DNA from: Lentisphaerota bacterium | GTDB taxonomy: Bacteria > Verrucomicrobiota > Kiritimatiellia > RFP12 > UBA3636 | Direction of reading: 5' to 3' | Assembly (NCBI GenBank): GCA_012511845.1 | Contig: JAAZFF010000370.1 | Coordinates: forward strand, 1-16,193 | DNA: 16,193 bases | In this document: piece after piece, positions 1-6,771 of the stretch | Layout: each line of letters begins with the position of its first letter | Numbering within the stretch: position 1 is the first letter of the stretch | The notes under the pieces: generated by a model | Database searches by the model: none | Told to the model about the DNA's origin: nothing | Seen by the model: only the letters and a program-made list of their open reading frames with translations | Program-made: the position numbers and the translations under genes

Positions 1-470
1 GGGACGATGCCAATCTTTACCTCTTTGCCGATGTTACAGATCCGACCCCCCTGCAGAACTCAATTGAAGGTGCGAACATCTGGAATGCCGATGCGATTGA
101 GATTTTTATCTCGCCCGAAATCAAACTGTCCCCCTCTGGCGGTCTGCGCTTCAGCGACCGTCACATAATACTCGCCATGCGCGAAGCCGCTGATGGCGTT
201 GTCCTGCGCAATGCCCCGGAAGGTCGTAAACCGGAAGGAGTAAAATATGCCGTTTCAGCACGTCCCGATGGTACAGGCTACCAGGTCGAAGCTGCCATCC
301 CGTGGAGTGTAGTTGACATAACGCCTGCGATGGAGGCGGAACTCTCTTTCGATCTTGCGATAGATGATGGTGAGACGCCGCGGCGACGTGAGCGGCAATC
401 CATGTGGAACGGCTCACGGCAAAACTCCACTTCCAGTGACAACTGGGGTCGCTTGCGCCTTATACAGTAG
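1..470 (+). CDS. C-terminal part of a protein with a CBM9-like carbohydrate-binding domain (5' end outside window)
   Basis: The frame is open from the window edge to TAG at 468-470, giving 155 visible residues. Seen: DANLYLFADVTD near the start, then IWNADAIEIFISPE, a middle strand RHIILAMRE, the segment YQVEAAIPWSVVD, then FDLAIDDGE followed by RR and W, and a closing WGRLRL. This order (W-x-x-D-x-(I/V)-E-(I/V), then an E-x-x-IPW motif, then a DD and a terminal W-G) is typical of CBM9-like beta-sandwich domains, which bind sugars and often sit at the C-terminus of secreted glycoside hydrolases or sulfatases. The catalytic part, if any, lies upstream and cannot be identified. It converges on the pilus operon and looks unrelated to it. 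The family call is fairly safe; sugar binding itself is inferred. Confidence 0.75.
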   Translation, partial: DDANLYLFADVTDPTPLQNSIEGANIWNADAIEIFISPEIKLSPSGGLRFSDRHIILAMREAADGVVLRNAPEGRKPEGVKYAVSARPDGTGYQVEAAIPWSVVDITPAMEAELSFDLAIDDGETPRRRERQSMWNGSRQNSTSSDNWGRLRLIQ

Positions 471-506
471 TTCCCCGCCTCTCTGCCACGGCGGTTTGCG
501 GCTTGC

Positions 507-534
507 CCCGGCGTAGTTAGCGGACGTAGCCGGG
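507..534. repeat. Inverted repeat 37 bases after the CBM9-protein stop
   Basis: The arms CCCGGC (507-512) and GCCGGG (529-534) are perfect complements around a 16-base loop. It could slow or end transcription of the upstream gene, but no run of T follows, so a rho-independent terminator is not supported. It may equally be part of the repeat mosaic. Confidence 0.4.
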
Positions 535-552
535 AGAAACTCGCCCTACCTT

Positions 553-570
553 TGCACGGCGAGCCGTGCA
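553..570. repeat. 18-base near-perfect palindrome
   Basis: The arms TGCACGGC (553-560) and GCCGTGCA (563-570) are exact reverse complements separated by only GA. It directly abuts a CAGTGATCAGCGG-type unit. With a two-base spacer it is better suited to a DNA cruciform, protein site or dispersed repeat than to a stable RNA hairpin loop, unless the inner pairs open. Confidence 0.55.
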
Positions 571-721
571 GTGATCAGCGGACAGTGGACAGATCTTTGG
601 AGACGCGGAGGCTGCACTGCCACGATGCGAGTACGGAGCCTCGCGGTCCCAGTGCCTAGCTAGCAACCAAACCCGAGCTGGTGCTCAGGGATCTCAGGCT
701 CAGCAACCACACAGCGGGCGG

Positions 722-743
722 GCACAGACAGGGATGTCCGTGC
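722..743. repeat. Short hairpin repeat, GCAC-x-GACA / TGTC-x-GTGC
   Basis: The arms 722-730 and 735-743 pair over four plus four bases with one A/C mismatch in the middle and a GGGA loop. I associate this stem-loop style with dispersed intergenic elements of Lentisphaerota/Kiritimatiellota genomes; that link is from memory and not checked. Confidence 0.5.
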
Positions 744-848
744 TACAGTCTGCCGCTCATGAGAAAACTCTACCCACTGATCACTGGTCCGGTTTGCCGG
801 ATCTTTGGCGAGTCCGTACTCGTTCACAGCGGAGCGATCCACGTTTTA

Positions 849-1041
849 CGTACACGAGAACGAGAATGAAATCCGACCATGAGAAATCGGAAGGGTTACT
901 GCAATGAAATCGTGTACGAGTACGAGAACGGAAACGATTATGCCATCACGCAACAACACCCGAGCAGGCGCTCAGGGCTCCCAGGCAAACTGATCTCTGC
1001 CCACTGATCACTGCTCAGATCGTGTACGGGTACGAGAACCG
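849..1041. repeat. Three degenerate TACGAGAACG repeat units
   Basis: The units lie at 849-866, 909-931 and 1019-1041. The last two share ATCGTGTACG-x-GTACGAGAAC over 23 bases with two or three differences, and the first carries the related ACACGAGAACGAGAA. The third unit stops one base before the prepilin stop codon (1043-1045). The spacing is irregular and the units are not identical, so this is not a CRISPR array. Read as codons the unit gives Tyr-Glu/Asn-rich peptides, but no sustained open frame supports translation. Confidence 0.55.
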
Positions 1042-1042
1042 T

Positions 1043-2056
1043 TTAATCTATGCTGAATTTGGCGAACTTGATCGTGTTGCCAAGAGGATCAAGTACGCCG
1101 GCAAATTCAGCTGTCGCCGTTCCATAACCGGAAGCAGGTCTGTTCAGTCTTATGAGGAGAATGTAGTTTCTGTAATATTTTTTATCAAGAAATTCACAAG
1201 TGGGTACCGTGGCAATGCCGCCATTGGAGCTGCCTATAATACTGCTGCTCTCCCCGAGCCCGAAAGCCAGGAGCACTCCCACAGATTGAGCATCAGATGG
1301 TTCACTATAGTTATTGATTTCATCAGTTATTGTTACATCTGCACCCATTTCCTGATAAATCCTGACGCCCCTTTTATATTCAGAACGTTTTTCAATTTCG
1401 GTGGCAGAATGTCCGAAAGCAATGTTTATCGCCGCAAGAGCCCGCCCTGCCACATTGCTTGTTATAATGGCGGATGAGGCGGAGGGATCCATACCGTTTT
1501 CCAGCATCACATACGAGCCGTCCTCCCCCCTGACGCTGGAGTCATCAGGCGAAGTTGCCGGATCCGTCCACGCACGCGTAACACGTTCAAGTCCAAGCAG
1601 TTTCAGTGCCTTTATTTCGTCGGCAGTTGGATAATAAACACAAAGTACCTTTGCAAGATCAGGAGAAAGCCCGGAATTTTTCCTGAAGATATCGTCTGTA
1701 GCCGATGTACCCTTCGGTCCGCGATAAATACCTCCAACAGAGGACGGCGAATTAAGCGATTCACCATATTTGCCCGCGAACTGACCGTTAAATGTGTTGG
1801 CGGGGGCAGATACATCTGCCGTACCGTAGTCGATCAGGGCGTCCAGTTTGTCGAGGCCTCCCTCATTTGCTATGAGAAATGTTTCTACAGCCTGCGTGAT
1901 TCTGAGCTGGTTTGATGCTGACAGTTTTTTTGCTGATTTTTGTTGAATCGAACTGTATTTGGAAATGGCGAGCGAGCTTAGTATAGAAAGTATTGCTATT
2001 ACCATGATCAGTTCGACCAGGGTAAAACCGCGATTTTTGTTTCTTGTTTTCATCAT
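1043..2056 (-). CDS. Long type IV prepilin-like protein, paralogue of its upstream neighbour
   Basis: This 337-residue protein begins with a class III signal: a short basic leader MMKTRNKNRG, cleavage expected between G10 and F11, glutamate at mature position 5 (FTLVE), then about 20 hydrophobic residues. The first ~55 residues should form the N-terminal pilin helix. The rest is a large globular domain with no fold I can name. Near the C-terminus (about 258-325) it shares an arrangement with the gene just upstream: a VLLAFGLG-type strand, an IIG...GGI turn, a conserved C-E-(F/Y), and a D-(K/R)-K-x-Y-R block followed by hydrophobic strands. Earlier segments also match (LDALIDYG here, FDSLIDLQ there). 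It is probably a filament subunit or a minor pilin. The start is the first of two adjacent ATGs; no good ribosome site precedes it. It is the last gene of the block. Confidence 0.85.
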   Translation of the reverse strand: MMKTRNKNRGFTLVELIMVIAILSILSSLAISKYSSIQQKSAKKLSASNQLRITQAVETFLIANEGGLDKLDALIDYGTADVSAPANTFNGQFAGKYGESLNSPSSVGGIYRGPKGTSATDDIFRKNSGLSPDLAKVLCVYYPTADEIKALKLLGLERVTRAWTDPATSPDDSSVRGEDGSYVMLENGMDPSASSAIITSNVAGRALAAINIAFGHSATEIEKRSEYKRGVRIYQEMGADVTITDEINNYSEPSDAQSVGVLLAFGLGESSSIIGSSNGGIATVPTCEFLDKKYYRNYILLIRLNRPASGYGTATAEFAGVLDPLGNTIKFAKFSID

Positions 2057-2106
2057 GTTTGCTTCTGTATTAAATTTAAGAGTTTTCTAACTTCAGCTCA
2101 CCCGTC

Positions 2107-2134
2107 TTGTGGGAGGGTGGGGACTCTGCCACAA
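2107..2134 (-). other. Possible intercistronic stem-loop between the two long prepilins
   Basis: The arms TTGTGG (2107-2112) and CCACAA (2129-2134) are complementary, with a further GAG/CTC pairing possible inside a C-rich loop. It begins two bases after the stop of the upstream prepilin (2137-2139). No U-tract follows, so it may protect or process the transcript rather than end it. This is a weak call. Confidence 0.3.
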
Positions 2135-2136
2135 AA

Positions 2137-3240
2137 TCACAGAGCCCAATCAGCAGTGTACATGCCGTCTTTAAATGTGCCTCCATCACAATCCAGAATA
2201 CCTACCGGGATAACAGAGGAATCAGTGGTGCTGCCGGCGCCACCTGAAGCCAGCGCGAAGACAGCAAGGAAACGGCGATATGTTTTGCGATCGTAATATT
2301 CGCAGCGAGGCTCAGTGCCGATTCCGCCCCTGCCTATTACAAAGTTTGAGGACGGACCGATGCCAAAAACTACGAGCATGGCAGCTGCACCTTGAGCTGA
2401 CCCCGGGGGACCCATGCTCTTGAACAACTTTGATTCTACGCCCGAGTTGCCCATTGAGGCAAGCGTTTGAATCTCGTTGGTTGAAAGCCCCATGTCATAA
2501 CCCAACTGTCTGTACGCAGAACTCGGGCTGACATTTGCTCCTGAACCTGAAAGAGGTGCAAGCACAGCTACCGGACTGCCGGTGCGCAAGGCGGTAGGAT
2601 AGAAGGCACTCATATCGGGCCTGAAACCAGGTCCTCCTTCAACAAATGCATACCCCTCCTCGTTATGCGTGCCAACACAAACAGGGTGACGATTCGCCGG
2701 ACCATGAGCCTGCATGGTGCTGCAGTTGTGGAGCAGGTACGTTTCGAAGCCGGCAGTATTAAATGCTTCAACATCTTTTTCTGTCAGGAAGTAAATACCG
2801 AGCTTGCCTTCAAGTGCTGAGGAAATGCCCAGATTTGCCCGCTTGGCTGCCTCTAATTCCGGCGTGCTTCCTCCTCCGCCGCCGGCATCATAAGTCGCTG
2901 CCAGCACCTTGTAGGAGCCGTTGTATATGCCGGGATTATTTGCAACAGCATCCCAGACAAAAGTTCCGGCAGGTCCCGTCCAGTACGTTCCGGAACCTTC
3001 TCCCGAAATTTGTAAATCGATTAATGAATCAAAATTGTTGAAGCAGTCAGCTGAATTTTCATTTATCAATGCATAAGTATGAAGTGCGGAAGAAAGTTGC
3101 CTGATGTTTTGCATGGCAACCTTGTAAGCTGATCTCTTTTTCAGATTCCCGAACTGTGTAAGACCCACGACAGTAACTATTGCCAGAATGGCGATTACCA
3201 TGACGAGTTCGATTAATGTGAAACCACTTCTTTTTTTCAT
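2137..3240 (-). CDS. Long type IV prepilin-like protein
   Basis: I place the start at ATG 3240 (367 residues), which gives the compact leader MKKRSG followed by FTLIELVMVIAIL: cleavage at G6/F7, glutamate at mature position 5, then a hydrophobic helix. A TTG three codons upstream (3249) would add MSV and cannot be excluded; neither start has a clear ribosome site. The globular part is long for a pilin and includes a Gly-rich loop (near residue 120) and a segment EGKLGIYFLTEKDVEAF that aligns with KVLCVYYPTADEIKAL of the downstream paralogue. The C-terminal motif (VVFGIG, VIGRGGI, then C-E-Y-Y-D-R-K-x-Y-R-R-F) is the best-conserved part and resembles prepilins I know from planctomycetes and Verrucomicrobiota. 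A gap of about 138 bases separates it from the secretin gene, more than at the other junctions, so separate expression is possible. Confidence 0.85.
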   Translation of the reverse strand: MKKRSGFTLIELVMVIAILAIVTVVGLTQFGNLKKRSAYKVAMQNIRQLSSALHTYALINENSADCFNNFDSLIDLQISGEGSGTYWTGPAGTFVWDAVANNPGIYNGSYKVLAATYDAGGGGGSTPELEAAKRANLGISSALEGKLGIYFLTEKDVEAFNTAGFETYLLHNCSTMQAHGPANRHPVCVGTHNEEGYAFVEGGPGFRPDMSAFYPTALRTGSPVAVLAPLSGSGANVSPSSAYRQLGYDMGLSTNEIQTLASMGNSGVESKLFKSMGPPGSAQGAAAMLVVFGIGPSSNFVIGRGGIGTEPRCEYYDRKTYRRFLAVFALASGGAGSTTDSSVIPVGILDCDGGTFKDGMYTADWAL

Positions 3241-3378
3241 AACAGACAAATTTGTTTTGTTTTGATTTTATTGTGAGCAAAAGCCGAAAGCGGTCACCAG
3301 TAGTGAAAATAACCTTCGGGAACAATCTTATAAACGGCAGTACAGCGTTATCGGTTCGATACAGATGCATCAAGAAGA

Positions 3379-5505
3379 TTATTTGTTCTCTTCGACACCG
3401 TCTGATGTATCATCAGAAGTGTTTGAAGTGCTGTCGGGAATCATTATACCGATGTTTGCTCTTCCGTCTTTTGCCGGGTGTGCCGAGAGCTGATCAAGAA
3501 GCTTGCGGCTTATTTCTTCCCCTTCAGCAGGGGTGTTGATTACATGCGGACGGATTAACACGATAAGCTCAGAACGGCTTTTTTCTTTTTCAGTGCTTCT
3601 GAAAAGAAAACCCAGGAGCGGAATGCGACCAAGAACAGGAATCCTGTTGATTTTTTCTCTTTCGGACTCTTCGATCAACCCGCCAACAGCCACATAAAGT
3701 CCGTCTTTTGCATTGAAAGTTCCGCTGATACTACGTGACGATACAATGTCTACGGGATAGTTCTCAACGAGTCTTCCATCCGTGCTGCTGTAAACAGGTA
3801 TGGATGCACCATCTCGTATCACCTTGGAGTTTTCCTGCAGCAGGCGAAGTGTTACTGTGCGGTCGGCATTTATGTTGGGTGTAATCAGCAACATGGTTCC
3901 AACATCCTGAAAGTCGAGTTCAACCTGGGGTGAAGTAATAGTGGCAGAGTCTGAGACAATTGTCTGGCTTGTTACGTTCCTGACAAACGGACGTCTTTCA
4001 CCAATGAAGAGGCGTGATATTTCATTGTTTGCCGTGAGAAGCGTGGGCGTGGCAAGCGTTGTAGCTACTCCCTGTTCCTCCATAAGCTGGATGCGCATGG
4101 CAAGATGATCGCTAAGCAACTGGAAGGACATTGCATCACTGCGCGGTTCAGTTTCAAGTGATGTAAATCCCGGGAAACCGGTTACTGTGCGGACAGGTTT
4201 TCCTCCGGTAGTGTTGAAATCTTTTGTGTAAAGATACTCAAACGTGGAGTTGAATGCATCAGTCAGTGCTACCTGAAGGATTTTTACCTCAAGCAACACC
4301 ATCGGAGCAGGCATATCCAGGCGACGTATAAGCTCGGTGATGTCCTTCATATCCTGCGGATCGCCGGTTCTTACAATAATCATATTATTGCGACGGCTGA
4401 CTGTGACGTAAATACTGGCATTTTTATTTTGAAAGGCACTCACTTCTCCAGGTATGGCGTTTGTGCCCGATTGAAGAATTTCGGTGAGCTGTTTTGCGCC
4501 TTCGGAAGTCAAACCTGTGAAGGTTTGGCGAGACTGCCTGTCCATACCTCTTCCCGTTTCAAGTCTGTCCAAATTGCCGCCGCGATATGAAAATATGCCG
4601 GAGCTTCCGCCATGCGTTCCACCACCGCTTGTGCCGGGGGTCATTGCCAGAAAAGAAGAGCTCCCGCTTTCTGCAATAGTATTGAAGCGTGTGAAGCGTC
4701 TTGAAATGTCGTTTGATTCATCATCAAGGATCTCAGACTCTCCCAGCGAGAGCATTACCCTGTCAGGATAAAGACCGTATATTACGGAGGCGACCTCTAT
4801 TACATTCGGGTAGAGAAGCGTAAAGCTCTTCGTCTGCTCTTCCCGAAAGGATGTCAGCCCCTGTTCATACTCACCCATTGTAGTGACACGGATGATGCCG
4901 GACGCATCGTCGCGCCTGAACCACAGACTACGCGCCCTGCATATCTCCTCCACGACAGTTTCCACACTTACGTTTCTCAGGTAAACGGAGACAGGTTCGT
5001 TTGCTGCCGCTTTTGAAGCGGACAGGTTTGCGCCTGTCTGATCGGCTATCAGTCTGAGCACCTGTTCGAGCGGAAGCTGCGTGCATTCCATGTGTTGCAG
5101 CATGCCGTTTGTTACGGCTTCTGAATATGGTGCCGGCTTGAGTTCACCAGGGATAATCAGTTCTTCTGCGATCGTCGGCGTTTCGATTTCAACACCTTGG
5201 GGACTGACTTTTTTTATGGAAAGGCGCATGGGGATGCCGCTTAACTCCTGCGCTATTGAAGAGCCTGATCTTACGGCAAACAGGGGTCCCGCCTCCCTTG
5301 ACGTTGAAATCACGGCAATGCCATCATTTTTCTCTCCTACTACGAGAGCTCTGAGCGATATTCCCTGAAATTCAATCAACCGGCTCTTTAGAGCGTCAGA
5401 AACCTTGTCACTTGGAACTGTCGGGTCTGCCGGCTCCTGTGTCATACCGTTTTGAAATGAAATCAACAGTGCAATTAATATCAGTGTGCCAACTTTATTT
5501 TTCAT
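3379..5505 (-). CDS. gspD: Secretin, GspD/PilQ family, with a probable N-terminal HR (PilP/GspC-like) domain
   Basis: This 708-residue protein forms the outer-membrane channel. A signal peptide (about 1-21) precedes it. Residues ~44-118 (LRALVVGEKNDGIAVIS, LFAVRSGSSI, then KKVSPQGVEIET) read like the homology region of GspC/PilP. Residues ~138-208 fit the N0/STN domain (PLEQVLRLIADQTGANL). Residues ~225-397 form one N1-like repeat interrupted by about 100 residues, partly Gly/Ser-rich (290-310), before YVTVSRRNNMIIVRTG. The secretin core spans ~400-655, with LLEVKILQV, the channel strands, VAVGGLI at 605-611, the diagnostic IPVLGRIPLLGFLF (622-635), and ELIVLIRPHVI. An acidic tail ends the protein. 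AAGGT lies about seven bases before the ATG. It sits 17 bases behind the platform gene. The secretin assignment is firm; the HR domain is an inference from pattern. Confidence 0.95.
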   Translation of the reverse strand: MKNKVGTLILIALLISFQNGMTQEPADPTVPSDKVSDALKSRLIEFQGISLRALVVGEKNDGIAVISTSREAGPLFAVRSGSSIAQELSGIPMRLSIKKVSPQGVEIETPTIAEELIIPGELKPAPYSEAVTNGMLQHMECTQLPLEQVLRLIADQTGANLSASKAAANEPVSVYLRNVSVETVVEEICRARSLWFRRDDASGIIRVTTMGEYEQGLTSFREEQTKSFTLLYPNVIEVASVIYGLYPDRVMLSLGESEILDDESNDISRRFTRFNTIAESGSSSFLAMTPGTSGGGTHGGSSGIFSYRGGNLDRLETGRGMDRQSRQTFTGLTSEGAKQLTEILQSGTNAIPGEVSAFQNKNASIYVTVSRRNNMIIVRTGDPQDMKDITELIRRLDMPAPMVLLEVKILQVALTDAFNSTFEYLYTKDFNTTGGKPVRTVTGFPGFTSLETEPRSDAMSFQLLSDHLAMRIQLMEEQGVATTLATPTLLTANNEISRLFIGERRPFVRNVTSQTIVSDSATITSPQVELDFQDVGTMLLITPNINADRTVTLRLLQENSKVIRDGASIPVYSSTDGRLVENYPVDIVSSRSISGTFNAKDGLYVAVGGLIEESEREKINRIPVLGRIPLLGFLFRSTEKEKSRSELIVLIRPHVINTPAEGEEISRKLLDQLSAHPAKDGRANIGIMIPDSTSNTSDDTSDGVEENK

Positions 5506-5522
5506 TTTGTACCTTTTTTAAA

Positions 5523-6749
5523 TCAACTTATATTTGCCATGGAGAACAGTGCCATGAAAAACGAAACATATACGAATCCCACAATACCCCCTGTTATAAA
5601 GATCATCAGAGGTTCAATTATTACACTCAGACGCTTTATTGTTATCCCCAGTATGGTTTCATGGAAAAGAGCAACCTCTTTGAAAGTTGACCCGAGGGAG
5701 CCGGTTGTTTCTGCAACAGCCACCATTCTTGAAAGCATCGGCAGAAATTCCGGCGATTGTTCGAGTGCAGCCGCAAGTGAGTCGCCTTGAATCAGACGCT
5801 CATGCGCCTCATCTATGCGCCTTCCCAGCCGCCTGTTGGACATCATTTGGCTTGCAACTTGCAACGAGTCAAGCAACGTAACGCCGCTTTCAATAAGCAG
5901 TCCCATTCCATGTGCAAATGTTGCAGTGCCGGAAAGGCGAAATATACGTCCTATCACAGGGGTTTTTAGTAAAATGTAATCTTCAAGCTCCCTGCCTGCC
6001 GAGTGCAGTCGTACAGCAAACCATGTTGCTATGGATGCTGCAAACATTACAGCTATGTAAAGTCCGTTTGCCCGCAACCATGTAGAAGCGTTCATCAGCA
6101 ACTGGGTCATTGCGGGCAGGGCAACATTACCCGCACCGAGAAACTCAGATATTTTAGGAATTACAACAGCTACAAGATATCCCGATACTCCCAGAGCCAT
6201 CAACAATGCGATGCACGGATATATAAGGGCGTTAGCAACCATCATTTTCAGGTTTCGGCGTGATTCCAGACGTTCCGAAGCCCTTAAACAAACCACATCG
6301 AGCTCTCCGGAAAATTCACCTACCCTGATGAGCTGTACAATATCGGCAGTAAAAAATTTTGGATGTTTGTTCAGCGCATCGGAAAGTGCGCTTCCGGAAT
6401 GAATGGTTTCGTGCACATTTTTCCAGACAAGTGATGCTCGCGGTCGTGCCGCCTGTTCTTCAATAGTCTTGAGAGCCTGGAGCATGGTAACGCCGCTGCG
6501 GAGCATGGAGGAAAGCTGCTGCAGCCCCAGCTCTACATCAAGGGACGTCATGGGGAGCAACCACGACGGATGCCACTTTGGAGGCAGTTTTCCTATTTTT
6601 ATACGATTATCCGTGCTTTCAGTGATGCTTATAACAGCCAAACCTGCTCCACGAAGCTCTTCTGCAAGGCTCGATGCGCTTGCAGCCTCTCTTCTCGATT
6701 CCTGTATAACACCGCGGGGCGTTACAGCTTTGTACTCAAAAACCGGCAT
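5523..6749 (-). CDS. gspF: Inner-membrane platform protein, GspF/PilC family
   Basis: This 408-residue polytopic membrane protein is of the usual family length. It starts with MPVFEYKAVTPRGVIQE, the standard GspF N-terminus. Two GspF repeats follow: the first (about 70-195) contains LRSGVTMLQAL and VGEFSGELD, the second (about 272-394) contains LLIESGVTLLDSL and VAETTGSLGSTF. Hydrophobic segments lie near 173-195, 228-246 and 377-403. The protein organises pilin assembly in the cytoplasmic membrane and contacts the hexameric ATPases. It follows the GspE-type gene by 22 bases and precedes the secretin by 17. No ribosome site is obvious, which suggests coupling to the upstream gene. Confidence 0.95.
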   Translation of the reverse strand: MPVFEYKAVTPRGVIQESRREAASASSLAEELRGAGLAVISITESTDNRIKIGKLPPKWHPSWLLPMTSLDVELGLQQLSSMLRSGVTMLQALKTIEEQAARPRASLVWKNVHETIHSGSALSDALNKHPKFFTADIVQLIRVGEFSGELDVVCLRASERLESRRNLKMMVANALIYPCIALLMALGVSGYLVAVVIPKISEFLGAGNVALPAMTQLLMNASTWLRANGLYIAVMFAASIATWFAVRLHSAGRELEDYILLKTPVIGRIFRLSGTATFAHGMGLLIESGVTLLDSLQVASQMMSNRRLGRRIDEAHERLIQGDSLAAALEQSPEFLPMLSRMVAVAETTGSLGSTFKEVALFHETILGITIKRLSVIIEPLMIFITGGIVGFVYVSFFMALFSMANIS

Positions 6750-6771
6750 CTTGAAATTTAGTTTAAAATGA

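Larger units (their letters stand above)
471..1042. repeat. Gene-free convergent gap filled with short inverted and direct repeats
   Basis: I see no convincing gene in these 572 bases between two convergent genes. It holds a CCCGGC/GCCGGG inverted repeat (507-534), an 18-base palindrome (553-570), a hairpin of two 4-bp arms (722-743), a 17-base direct repeat (683-699 and 970-986, 15 of 17 identical), CACTGATCACTG-type units (777-787, 1002-1013, and a related reversed unit near 569-590), and TACGAGAACG-type units at 849-866, 909-931 and 1019-1041. The short open frames here contain these repeats and have no protein-like composition. Mosaics like this are common between genes in PVC bacteria. 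No T-rich tract follows any hairpin, so a classical terminator is not evident for either flanking gene. Confidence 0.6.

Noticed and set aside
660..869. Two ~60-codon frames on opposite strands in the convergent gap.
   Set aside because: Both consist of the hairpin and direct-repeat units of the region and have no ribosome site or domain pattern.
849..1041. Possible CRISPR array.
   Set aside because: The three units differ in length and sequence, the spacing is irregular, and no cas gene is present in the window.
1022..1477. A 151-codon open frame on the plus strand.
   Set aside because: It runs antisense through the 3' half of a clear prepilin gene and begins inside a repeat unit. No protein-like motif is seen.
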